From Ooceraea biroi (Eukaryota > Arthropoda > Insecta > Hymenoptera > Formicidae), in the NCBI RefSeq assembly GCF_003672135.1, contig NC_039514.1, positions 3,348,001 to 3,412,000 of the forward strand: a DNA stretch of 64,000 nt. Reading direction: 5' to 3'. Position numbers and translations under genes: made by a program. Numbering within the stretch: the stretch's first letter is position 1; each line of letters opens with the position of its first letter. This document shows, in pieces, positions 1 through 9,837 of the stretch. The notes beneath the pieces are model-generated. The model was not told the DNA's origin and made no database searches. It saw only the letters and a program-made list of their open reading frames with translations.

Positions 1-577
1 GCGAGAGCCGTAGGATCGGACAGAGATCGTTCCTTCCGTCACCGACGTAGATGATCCTGTCGAAGTTCACGCCCTGATCGCGCCTCTCCTTCACGTAGTC
101 CGTCAAAACTTGCCCCTTGCAGAGGTTGACGGCGCTCAGCTGGCAGCTGCGTTGCGTGTGGTACATGCTGACCCTCAGCATGCCGTTACCGTCGTACCAA
201 GCTGGATTCGTGAATACGCGCGATACCACGCGCTCGAGCTTCTTGCTCTTCAGCCAGCAGTCTATGAACAAGCTGTTGGAATCGCTGATGATGACGACGT
301 CGTGGTTGCTAGCGCGCAGGGAAGTGAGCACCGTCGCGATACCGGCGACCGCTGGTATGTTGGCGACGGCGTTCTCAATCTGCTGCGCGTCGACGTTGTT
401 CTCGTGCAGGAGCTCGAATATCCTGCCCATGTAAGCGATCCAGCCGCTGGACTTGTACAGGCTCTTCACGTCCTCGGGTATCTTCTCTTCCGACAGTAAC
501 TTCCGCACGACGACATCGGTGTTGTCGTCACAGATGGTGTGATCGAAATCAAATGCCGCCAATATAGTGTGACGCAT
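1..577 (-). CDS. PHOSPHO1/PHOSPHO2-family HAD phosphatase, N-terminal part (cut by window edge)
   Basis: The minus strand from the ATG at 577-575 is open to base 1, giving about 192 residues. HAD motif I is DFDHT at residues 10-14 (nucleophile D10, general acid D12). Motif II is IISDSN in mid-protein, and motif IV is VGDGRND near the cut end. The stretch with QRSC, NLCKG and VLTDYV matches the cysteine-containing region of PHOSPHO1/PHOSPHO2. Family members are cytosolic magnesium-dependent phosphatases acting on phosphocholine and phosphoethanolamine (PHOSPHO1) or pyridoxal phosphate (PHOSPHO2); the sequence alone does not choose between them. The ATG follows directly on a splice acceptor (ATAG|ATG). 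A GTGAGT donor at 635-630 suggests a 58-base intron and an upstream, probably untranslated, exon ending at 636. The C-terminal end lies outside the window. Confidence 0.9.
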   Translation of the reverse strand, partial: MRHTILAAFDFDHTICDDNTDVVVRKLLSEEKIPEDVKSLYKSSGWIAYMGRIFELLHENNVDAQQIENAVANIPAVAGIATVLTSLRASNHDVVIISDSNSLFIDCWLKSKKLERVVSRVFTNPAWYDGNGMLRVSMYHTQRSCQLSAVNLCKGQVLTDYVKERRDQGVNFDRIIYVGDGRNDLCPILRLS

Positions 578-1130
578 CTATGAATGACAATTATACTATA
601 TTATTATTATACTATTATTATTATAAAATACTCACAGTTTTTATTATACGCGGTACTGCAGAGCAAATCAATTTCTGATTCTCCAAGAGTGTTTCTGGTC
701 TTCTACGATGTTCAATGTATACCCAAATAATTAATTTGCCGTATATCGTCTAATATTTTCCATTTTATTAAAAAAAGTTATTTACTCCGTCGGTAATACA
801 GGCGACTCCAGCTTCCCCTTAAGTTTTCTAGGTTAAGCGATACATCGGACGCTTAAATGCACATACCTGAAAATCAATGACGTTCGAGTTCAAAATCAGT
901 TTCAAGTTTCACTTTAAATGCATATTGAAAATTGATTCATTCGTTTTACATACGTGTTTATTCATCATGTGCTACTGACAAAAATATACGACGAGCAACG
1001 TTAAGAGAATTTCTATTGGCTTCCTCTTTCCGTTTTTCTGTCATTCCTCCTCATGCTAGTTGTAATTTCCTGCTGTCATTGTTTTAATTGATTTCAATAT
1101 TTCACTTTTCAAAGGTTTTCAAAACTATTG
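578..1130. other. AT-rich upstream region of the phosphatase gene
   Basis: Apart from the likely 58-base intron at 578-635 and the short leader exon upstream of it, I see no coding signal. The sequence is AT-rich with ATT/TAT runs. The promoter of the minus-strand phosphatase gene should lie here, but no TATA box or initiator stands out. Confidence 0.5.
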
Positions 1131-1265
1131 ATGGAACTCCTTCACATGTGTGACGAGGCGCCGTTATTGAACGAAGTTAGCCACAAAAGAGTGTACGACA
1201 ATTTCGAAGCGTGCTTTTACAAAACAATGCCCGGGATAAGGTGGCCAATAAGATTGTTATTGTAA
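1131..1265 (+). CDS. Orphan 44-residue ORF, or terminal exon of an unknown gene
   Basis: An ATG at 1131 opens 44 codons ending in TAA at 1263-1265. An AATAAA follows at 1272-1277. A good splice acceptor (pyrimidine-rich tract then CAAAG) ends at about 1114, and the frame stays open back to it, so this could be a terminal exon. The composition looks like a folded protein (segments LLHMCDEAPLLNE and CFYKTMPGIRWPIRLLL) rather than simple repeat. I do not recognise the family. No partner exon is visible upstream on the plus strand, where the phosphatase runs in the opposite direction. It could be a microprotein gene, the last exon of a gene nested across the window edge, or a chance ORF. Confidence 0.3.
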   Translation: MELLHMCDEAPLLNEVSHKRVYDNFEACFYKTMPGIRWPIRLLL

Positions 1266-1373
1266 TCCCAAAATAAATCTTTAAGATTGTCTTATAACAT
1301 GTTTCTTGGCCAACCGTCAACGTCAACTTGTTGTTGTAGTTGCATTTTGCTCCTTCACAGCGTTTCTTATATA

Positions 1374-1582
1374 CAGGGTGTAATTTAATTCGCGTCCACT
1401 ATTTACATTTTACACAGTGATGTTTCTCGTGAAGAAAAGAAGTGAGTCGAAAAGTCCTGAATGATTTTTTTCTATAATGTTTAATAATAAAGTAGTAATT
1501 ATTAAGTAAAGGACTTTTCGACTTAGTTTTTCATGAGAAACATCACTGCGTAAATAGTGGGCGCGAATTAAATTACATCCTG
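1374..1582. mobile_element. 209-bp miniature inverted-repeat element with TA target duplication
   Basis: The left end (CAGGGTGTAATTTAATTCGC) and the right end are inverted copies of each other, with the right end reading CAGGATGTAATTTAATTCGC on the minus strand. Similarity continues inward for about 85 bases, through GATGTTTCTC and GTCGAAAAGTCCT, so the element is nearly a hairpin with a short AT-rich loop. It is flanked by TA on both sides (1372-1373 and 1583-1584), the target duplication of Tc1/mariner-type transposases. It has no coding capacity, so it is a non-autonomous MITE. Confidence 0.8.
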
Positions 1583-1663
1583 TATATTATATAGATGTCT
1601 ACGGTCCCTCCTCACCCCTCCGCAGTTTTTCGCACATTTCCCCTTTATTTCACTATTAGTTGT

Positions 1664-1859
1664 GTAAATTAATTCGATGCTTTTTTTTAAAGAAATTGAG
1701 TCTTTATTTACTTTCTTTTTTCGAGAGATTTGTTAATTGCTCGATAGATGGAGAAAAATATTGGAAAATAATGGCAAATGTTTCGAAAATTGAAATATTT
1801 ATTTATTTTTTGTTATAAAGGCTTAATTTCTTCAAAAGAAGCACTGAATTAATTTTCGC
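1664..1859. repeat. Foldback (inverted-repeat) element, first of two copies
   Basis: The arm at about 1664-1709 (GTAAATTAATTCGATGC...) is an imperfect inverted copy of about 1813-1859 (...AAAGGCTTAATTTCTTC). The inner part near 1770-1800 (TTTCGAAAATTGAAATATTT) together with the right arm recurs at 35885-35970 inside the Squid 3' intron. The element carries no ORF. It is best read as a small non-autonomous transposon with long inverted ends; no clear target duplication is visible. Confidence 0.6.
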
Positions 1860-2219
1860 AATTAATATGTTAAATTGAATTATTGTGCGAAAGTTGGGAT
1901 ATCCAAAACGAGATACCAAATATTTTTCAAATACAGCTAGTTTCGCGAGAATCAAGAAATCTTGACCATTCCTATTGCAATGATAAGAATCATTGTACGC
2001 TTAATGTTTATCTGTAATGTTATGTATTACTTTGTAAAATAATTAGCCGAATGCAATAAATTTAAATCAACAATTGATTAAATTTAAGTATAGCAATTTC
2101 CGTCTGCTAGCAATGAGTAGAGGAAGAAATGAAGATAAAGCAAACATACAATTATAAAAACAAAATTAATATTTTATGTATGTAATACAATGTGAAAATA
2201 TATATGTGCTTCTACCAAG

Positions 2220-4445
2220 TTAAGTTTCTTCAATAATCATTTCTACATCTGCATCCAATACTTTGCTCGTTTCCTTCAAAGTAGGTTTAATGATTGATTC
2301 GTACCATCGTGTTTCCGCTGTCATCAGGCATCGTCGTCTGTAAAGAAACATATGCGTTAATTAACTGAAAAAGATAGAGACAGATATAACAAATATAAAA
2401 TGATTAAAATGATTAAAGAAAAGATTAATAAAATTATTTATTATTAATATAAATACTTACATGTTACTATGATTATCTCGCGGTTTTCTAATTGGATTCC
2501 AGCTAGTTACAGATCTCTCATTAGACACCATTAAGCCCCGAATGCAGTACGACAGCGCAACTTTATTTAAATTGCTATCCTGTCAAAATAGAATATTAAA
2601 TTAATATTTTTCCGCAAGAAAAGTAAATGAGACATTTTAATAAAACTCACGCGCCATTCCGAGTTTAGAACATTGGCCAAGCTCAAGATATCGGACGCTA
2701 CTGCGGCTTCTTCTATGGTCCTCATAGTGCTCAAATAATTTTCTTGGAGAAACTGAATGAACACCACCGATAGAGACTGGAAGAATCCCGCTATTTCTTC
2801 AGGATCATGCACAAACTTGTGGGAATCACCCTTTTGTTCCTCTAGAATTAATAATTAATAATTAATAATTAATAATAATTAATCCGAAAATCAAATTGAA
2901 TTACTTTTTGGATTAATGACCCTTCCAACGCCGTGTAACAGGCCCAGGGTTTCCTCCCGTAGACCGCACTCGCTCTTCAGATGTCGATCGGGTACTAGCA
3001 ACCGTAAGAACAACGTGAGGCCCTGACTTGTCAGTTGAACTTAATAATGCATGTACCTTTGAGCGAGGTGAAAATGAGATTCAAGACGGCGCTACGCACG
3101 TCGCCGATGTTGTTGGACAATATCTCGTCAATGTGTTGTTGAGAGACGTGCAGCATATCACCAGCGATGGAATTTAGTACACCGCACACTCGCCTCAGGA
3201 CGTTCTTCATGGCAGTCTGTGTGGTCGCGTTTACACTATTTCAAACAAGATATAATTGTAATTAAAATTACAATACAATTAAAAAGCAATTTCTTCAACT
3301 GCGTGAGCGATGACGATCGAGACTCACTTGATGAGATCTATACCAAACTTTTCCCTTACAGTGGGGGCGAACAAAGTTTGCAGCAACCTCGAGTTGCTCG
3401 TCTCCGTGAAAACGAATATTACGGGTTCCCTTCCTATTTGGAAATACATTCTAGAAAATAGATAGCAAATTCATATAGGGCCCTAACAATTTATTATCAA
3501 GCAAGCAAGCAAGCATAACGTACTCCAGGAGCTCAAAGAAGCCTTTGTGATCCTCTTGATAGACATTGGGAAGATCCTTGACAAGAAGCAACTGTTTGCT
3601 GCAACTACCGAGAACCGTGTGGTAGCGTGTCGCACGAATTAAATGGTCCCGAAACCTCTCCCCTTGCCGCATCACGCGTTCTGTGAAAATTCCGATACAA
3701 CTTGTTGTTATATGCCAGAAAGCACAACTTGCACTTTTACATTAAAGCATAGTAATAATTACTGTTTTCATCTTCGGCTGCATCGATCGGAGTGATCCAT
3801 TCTATAACATCAAATTTATTTTCCTTGGCAAGCAGCTTCATGGCTGCAGTTTTACCACAACCAGAAGGGCCGGACAGGACTAGCATGGAAGGTCGCCCCT
3901 TCGATGCTCTGTACTGAAGCCAATCGGAGATCTCATTCTGCTTCTGCCTGCTGACCGCTAATTCGGAGGACTTTTGCGGCTCACAAGCCTCGAGCAATTT
4001 TGATAAGCTAGTTTCCTGTCTCCTTCTCTTGAAGTTAGGCTCTGCAAAAGATCTGTCCAGGGGATTGTTATCTGGCTCTTGTTTTACAGTACGCTTTGCA
4101 ACGGGCTTGTTTGTGATTTCACAATCAAAGGATGACACGCACCATGTACTGATTTTCTATAAAAAAAAACACACTTAGGATAATTATAATTATACAAGTA
4201 GAAAACATCTGTATATATTTGTATTATATATTGAACATTTGTATATGGATACTGCATCAATTATAAAAAGATCAACATTTACTAAATTAAATTAAAAAAT
4301 AATATTAATATATAATAAAAAGAAATAAATTTATATGAATAAAAATCTTCTAATTGGTAATTAGGGATGACAGATCTGTTACATTGTATTTAGTCTAAAA
4401 TAATGCCTTAATATATTTTTTACATCGCACCTTTGAATGGGTCAT
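2220..4445 (-). CDS. Rad17: Cell-cycle checkpoint protein RAD17 (9-1-1 clamp loader subunit)
   Basis: RAD17 replaces RFC1 in the clamp loader that puts the 9-1-1 ring on damaged DNA in the nucleus. My exons (minus strand) are 4431-4445, 3763-4156, 3524-3680, 3328-3450, 3057-3235, about 2905-3022, 2651-2841, 2461-2579 and 2220-2337, giving about 470 residues. The Walker A motif GPSGCGKT falls near residues 101-108. LLVKDLPN sits at the Walker B position. VIFVFTETSNSRLLQTLF, GDVRSAVLNLIFTS and REETLGLLHGVGR match the AAA+ and lid regions. SDILSLANVLNSEW matches the helical C-terminal part. The tiny first exon (MTHSK) is the weakest part of the model because its donor GTGCGA is poor. The 34-base gap between 3022 and 3057 is too short for an intron and no acceptor there restores phase; see findings. 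Human RAD17 is longer (681 residues), mostly in the tails. Confidence 0.88.
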
Positions 4446-6235
4446 GCTTTTTTATAAGTCTGCAGTTTTGTTATAAATTTCTAATTCTCTAATTATATTA
4501 TATTTTTGCATGAAACTTTTGTGGACGTATAGTTAAAATCGCGACGCCACCTACTAGGATTTATTGAAATTTATAAAGTGACGTCATCAGCGTCACCTAT
4601 CAACAGGTGCTACGAATTCTTTATTTTAGGTTCTTCATTACCTAGTGAAGATATTATGAAATAATTTATTATAAAAAAAATTAAATTGAAAGAAACTGTG
4701 GTAATCTGAAATATGTATATATTTATTAAATAATATTAAATATAAATAATATTAAAAGGATATAACACAAATATAATTTTTGTATATGTGATCAAAATCA
4801 TCATACATCATTTAAAAAAATAATGTTACTTATTATGATTTATTACACAATTACCATTGACATATAATTCTTTACATTTCTTGATTCTCGGGATTTCTCA
4901 AACGCTACACGAATAAGCCACAATTTCCTTGAGATATTTATTTATAATGTATTATTTATATAACATCTTGTTTCAACATTTTTTAACAAACTTAACGCTA
5001 ATTCTGATTCTGAGTAGAAAGAGAACTTAGTTTAGCAACATTAATGCTAATGTAATGCAATTAGTGCTTGGATCTGTATAGTGCATGTAAATGACTACAA
5101 TAATGGAGTGAATGATGAATCGAACTTGAATTGATATTATTTAACAGTACAAATTTTCTTAGCTTCAAGATTCGCTATATATATGTATTATATATGTATA
5201 TGTAGGTCCACGTACAAACTTATTGCAAGGTATTATTATTTTTGTATTTATTTTCAGTTAAAATATCTCTAAACTAGGATAAACGTCGTACAAGTTTGCT
5301 TCCTTTGCTTGGTATTTTTCATCTTGGGAAGAATACAGTTATGCATATTAATTATATGTATACTGACTAATATCACCAATTAGAGTATGGACCAATAGTA
5401 TTTAGAATGTATTTAACCATCATTGAGCAAGGCACCTGAGGCTTCAACGATATTTGCCTTGTGCGTAAAACTCAACATTGCTTGCAATGTCTTTTTGATG
5501 CGCAATAACAATACATTATACATCAACAATACATCAAACATAATTACATTCGTTATATAATATATATATATGTATATATATATTATATAACGCCTACATA
5601 ATATATCGCTTACTCTATTCGTTACAAGACTTAACATTCAACTAGATCAACTAGATGATGATAATGATCGGACGATTTCGGACGAAGATGGGAGAAAAAT
5701 AGAATTTCAATAAAATTATTTGTAAAATTTACAAACAGTATTTATTTAGTTGATTATCAGAGCCGGCCCATTATTTATTTATCCGCGCGTTACTTCGAGC
5801 AACGCGTTTCGAAAACTGCTAAGCGATTATTTACAATATCTGAGTGTGTACAATTATTTACATTATTCGACGAGCTAATCTACCTCGCCTTGTTGTTCAA
5901 GTATAAAATGTATGGTCTATTTAAATATATTAGTGCAATATCTTAACGGCAAGACCAGAAACTGAATTTTCTTCAAGCTAAAATAGTCTTAACTTTATGC
6001 AAGACTTTTAATACTCGCCGGCTCTGATAATGATCGTGCATTTTTAACTAGAATTGTTCCACTTGGCAACGTACAATGACGGGGTGAAAATTATCAGATG
6101 AAATTACGTGATAGGCAATCTGATGAATCATGTCGTTATCAACACCTTGGCGATGAGTTTCGACGAACTGGATGCTGGCCTTTGCGTATGAAAAATGCTT
6201 CTCTGCATTTCTTTGCTATGATACAAGTAATCTGA
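4446..6235. other. Intergenic region between Rad17 and Cpr
   Basis: This stretch separates the 5' end of Rad17 from the 3' end of Cpr. Both genes are on the minus strand, so it holds the Rad17 promoter and the Cpr 3' UTR. It is strongly AT-rich, with TATATA tracts at 5173-5205 and a perfect palindrome at 5551-5592. I see no credible ORF or RNA gene. Confidence 0.6.
5551..5592. repeat. Perfect 20-bp-arm palindrome
   Basis: The arms CGTTATATAATATATATATA and its exact inverse complement are separated by TG. It could extrude as a cruciform or form a hairpin in RNA. It lies within about 700 bases of the Cpr stop codon, perhaps inside the Cpr 3' UTR. Confidence 0.85.
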
Positions 6236-9200
6236 TCAGCTCCAAACGTCGGTGGAATACCGCTTTTGTGACTCCATCTTCTTTATGTACTCCGCGGCAG
6301 CGAGTTCCGTCATGTTCCCTCGCTCCATTACCACCTTCAGCAGTATATTGTGCACGTCACGAGCCATGTTTCTCGCATCTCTGAAAGGAGTATACATAAT
6401 TAATATTCAAGCAAGCATTAGAAAAAGCACTTTCCGCTTTTGAAGACAGAAAAATCGAAAGACCAACCCGCAGACGTAGATGTGTCCGTTCTGTTCGCCG
6501 ATAACGCGCCACAGTTCCTCCTTATTTTGTTCGAGCAGGTGAGTGACGTAGACCTTGTGCGACTGCTCCCGGCTAAACGCCGTGTGCAACTATCCACTTC
6601 CTCCAGCTCGCCACGATAAAGGTAGTCCTCGTTGCTTCTTCTGCATCCGAAATAGAGTACCGTGTCGCCCACCTCTTTACCTGGAACGAAGATCGAGATA
6701 TTCGTAGACTCTCTTTGCCACGCGAGGAAAAATGAATATAAAGGCGCTTCTTACCTTCCTTTCTCGCGTGATCCCGTTCCTGTATGAAGCCTCTGAACGG
6801 CGCCAGACCAGTTCCCGGACCGACCATGATGATGGGTGTGCGTGGGTGGATCGGCAAACGGAACTGGGACTTCCTCACGAAGATCGGCACGAGGCAGGGC
6901 GGATCGGAGGGGTGTTTCTGCTTCAGCCAACTGGTCGTCACGCCCTTGTTTATCCTGCCGGTCGGTGTTTTGTACTCCACCAGAACCGCCGTGACGTGAA
7001 TCGAGTTGGGATGAAGCTGAAATCAGAGAGTCATCCTCTTTATTGACCAGCAATCTACTAGTGAAAACCATTTTATTATTCTGATCAGGATGAAGCTACT
7101 AGACGCATAAGTGATGCATACCTTGGGAGATGAAGATATCGAATAGTACCGACACTGTAATCGCGGTAAAAGTTCACAGAGATGATCCAACGGCGGCTTT
7201 AAGCTCGCGATATCTTCCAGAATGTGCACGATGGTGCGGTTCTGTTGAACTATCCATTGCTGGTAAAGCGCCTTGCCCTCTACGGTGTTCGACGCCATCA
7301 GCTTCAATTTCTCCTTGTCCTCGGGGTCGGTCGCGTACTCGGATAACTCCTTGAGAATGTGTGTGCGCGGATTGCTCGTGATGTCCAGGTAATGCGTCAG
7401 GGCTGTCCTGTAGCTACAGGGGCAGGGGAATGGATGCTTCTTCGTGGACTCCTCTGTAAAACAGATTAAAATCGAAGAACGTGGAAAGAGCGTAAGTAGG
7501 AAATAAAACTAAAAGGCAGGTAAATAACAACTTACCATCCGTATTTGTGAGCGTGAAAACGGTATCCAAATTCGCGCCGCATTGTTCGCCAATTTTGTTC
7601 ACCAGCTCTTCATTGTTCACGGGGTAGACGGCCAAATGATCGCCCGTTTCGTAGCGCATCTTGGAGTCTTCGATGTTGAACTCGATATGCATGCATGATC
7701 TGTCGGACGTCGGGCCGTGTAACTCGCGGTTCACCATGAGTGGCGCCAAGAAGGGATTCTTCGCGTCGTACGGCCTGCAAGTAACCAATCAGAAATGATG
7801 CTGATGATGCAAGAATTTGTGCTGGATTTTTAATGTCAAAAATGAAACTCACGTTCGTTGATTTTTGAAGGCATGAAGACGAGCGATCTCTCCAGTGTAA
7901 ATGCGATCGGCCGGTAGGTCCACGTGCTCCGTGAGCTTGTACTGTCGAATACTGATGTCCTCACCCGCTCCCTCGATGCCAAAGAATTCACAGACAGTCG
8001 GCCAAAACTTGTCCTTCCACGTGATGAAGTCATCCTCTATGCTGTAGCGAAAAGGAGATAAATATCACCAAATTGAGGTCAAAACTGGATGGGAAACGGA
8101 TAAAGACGGATTCACTTGGCGAGAACTCACTTGGCATCGTCGTCCCCGAGACCTAGCTCGAAGACACGTGTAGCACCCAGCTGCTCCATTCTGTGATCCA
8201 CGTATATTCCAACTTCGTTGTAGTGCTCGTAGGTCTTGTTACCAAGTCCAAACACCTGAAAACAATGCACAGATATAATTTATATGTATAATTCATATAA
8301 TTGAATCATGTCACGTGTGTAATGTGAGTATATAAATGCCGGATGTAAACTCGCCCACGAATAACGATTTAAATTGCCGCCCACCGGAAGTGTCATATTT
8401 CACAAGTAGACAAACCTCGAGCAGCTGACGGCGTAGTGCAACGCGACGCCGCGTAGTGACGCCACCGACGCTGCAGCGTCGTGCAAAGAGGTGGAAGAAT
8501 CTATTGCAAACTCTGACGTTCATGCCTCGCGTCGCGCTGATTCAGAACGATATTAAACTGATTGGGCATTTAAGGCATCCCGGCATACGTAATCGCTCAA
8601 TGTTATCGAGTCAGCCTTCGCCTTCCACGTAATGAATAGTAATTTCACACATAAGCCCCCCCCTACACAAACCGCCACGCACGAGCGCTGCACGTGTACT
8701 GCCACTACTGCTCGCAGTTTGCACTTGTACCACTTGCTTACGCAAGCCAGTGACGTAACTACACGTTGGACTCTCCAGTGTCAAGGTTCTTAAATTACGA
8801 ATTGACCGAGAACCCTCACCGCATAATTTAATCCCGTGAGATCACCCTCGCCAGTCTTCAGCCATTCGACGAATTCCATTGCGTTATCGGTCGGGTCACC
8901 TTCTCCGTACGTGGCCAGACAGAACACTGCCAAGCTGTTCGGAATAGATTTCAGGTGCACCAGTTCCTCCTGCCGCATCAAAGAGCAATCGTTAATTGTT
9001 TTTCGCACGTTCTTCGTCCCTGACGCGAGATCTAACTTATTAAATTATGCGTAAACGCATAACGAGAAACGTAATTGGTACAAAAGCATTGCTCACATAG
9101 TTGCATAAAACTACAACTTCATGTACAACTTATAAATTATGAACTGAACAAGCTTGACCTAATTTCTTTTTTTTTATTGAAAACGTATAATTCCATGACG

Positions 9201-9804
9201 TACCATGTCGCACTCTTCGGGGTCGGCCACCATACCCTTCATCTTGTATCTAATACCTTCTTTGGCGAGGCGGCCGGCAAATTCCTCCGCGGTGCCCGTT
9301 TGACTGCCGTAAAACACCACCAAGCTTCGTCCGGAAGTTTTCAGTTTTTTAACGAACGAATTCTCTGACGGTGGCGGTGCAGTGAACGACGTTGGCCTGC
9401 AAACATAGTCAAATAATTCTTGAACGCATGCATAAGCAAAATCTTTCAGCTCTCACAACCCTCGAAATCTATTTTTGTACTTTTCATTAGATCTCTTCAG
9501 GCAATCTCTGAAGAAATTTCAATCTAGGGGACTTCTAACTTCTTGTGTATTGTACGAATTTTTGTACAATATCAAGAAAATTATGCAACCTCCCTCCGAG
9601 AGTTAATCAGTATTTCGGAAAAAATAATTACTGGATGGAGTAGGATTTCGTCGTTGGTATGGGTTCTTCTCGTCTGCTCCTTCTCAGGTACCATATCGCC
9701 GCCATAAAGAGCCCGACGAACAATAATATATCGAGATAGGTGAAGAAAGACTCATCGCTAATTTCCGTTCCCTCCTCGCCTCCTAACACTGGTGATTCTG
9801 CCAT
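6236..9804 (-). CDS. Cpr: NADPH--cytochrome P450 reductase
   Basis: The enzyme passes electrons from NADPH through FAD and FMN to microsomal P450s and sits on the ER membrane. Coding exons (minus) are 9632-9804, 9204-9396, 8820-8969, 8131-8255, 7853-8041, 7536-7774, 7122-7453, 6755-7016, 6468-6680 and 6236-6380, all GT-AG and in phase, for about 673 residues, the usual family length. A membrane anchor lies near residues 22-41. FMN-domain motifs are YGSQTGTAEEF (about 87-97), ATYGEGDPTDNA and LGLGDDDA. RYYSISSSPK (about 458-467) binds FAD, MVGPGTGLAPFRGF (about 531-544) binds NADPH, and the C-terminus is DVWS. At about 6589-6600 the reading frame shifts between LYRGELEE and HTAFSREQ, with about 16 bases fewer than the family pattern needs; see findings. 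The start at MAESP is preceded by 33 untranslated bases and an acceptor, so a non-coding exon lies upstream. Confidence 0.95.
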
Positions 9805-9837
9805 TCTTACAGCCTTTGGTTGCGAAGCGTCCGCAGT

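Noticed and set aside
110..499. 129-codon plus-strand ORF
   Set aside because: It is the antisense shadow of the phosphatase, whose minus-strand frame carries all the HAD motifs.
8440..8500. Palindrome CGACGCTGCAGCGTCG in a GC-rich part of a Cpr intron, considered as a regulatory element
   Set aside because: It is only 16 bases and has no known match. GC-rich intron sequence makes such symmetry unremarkable.
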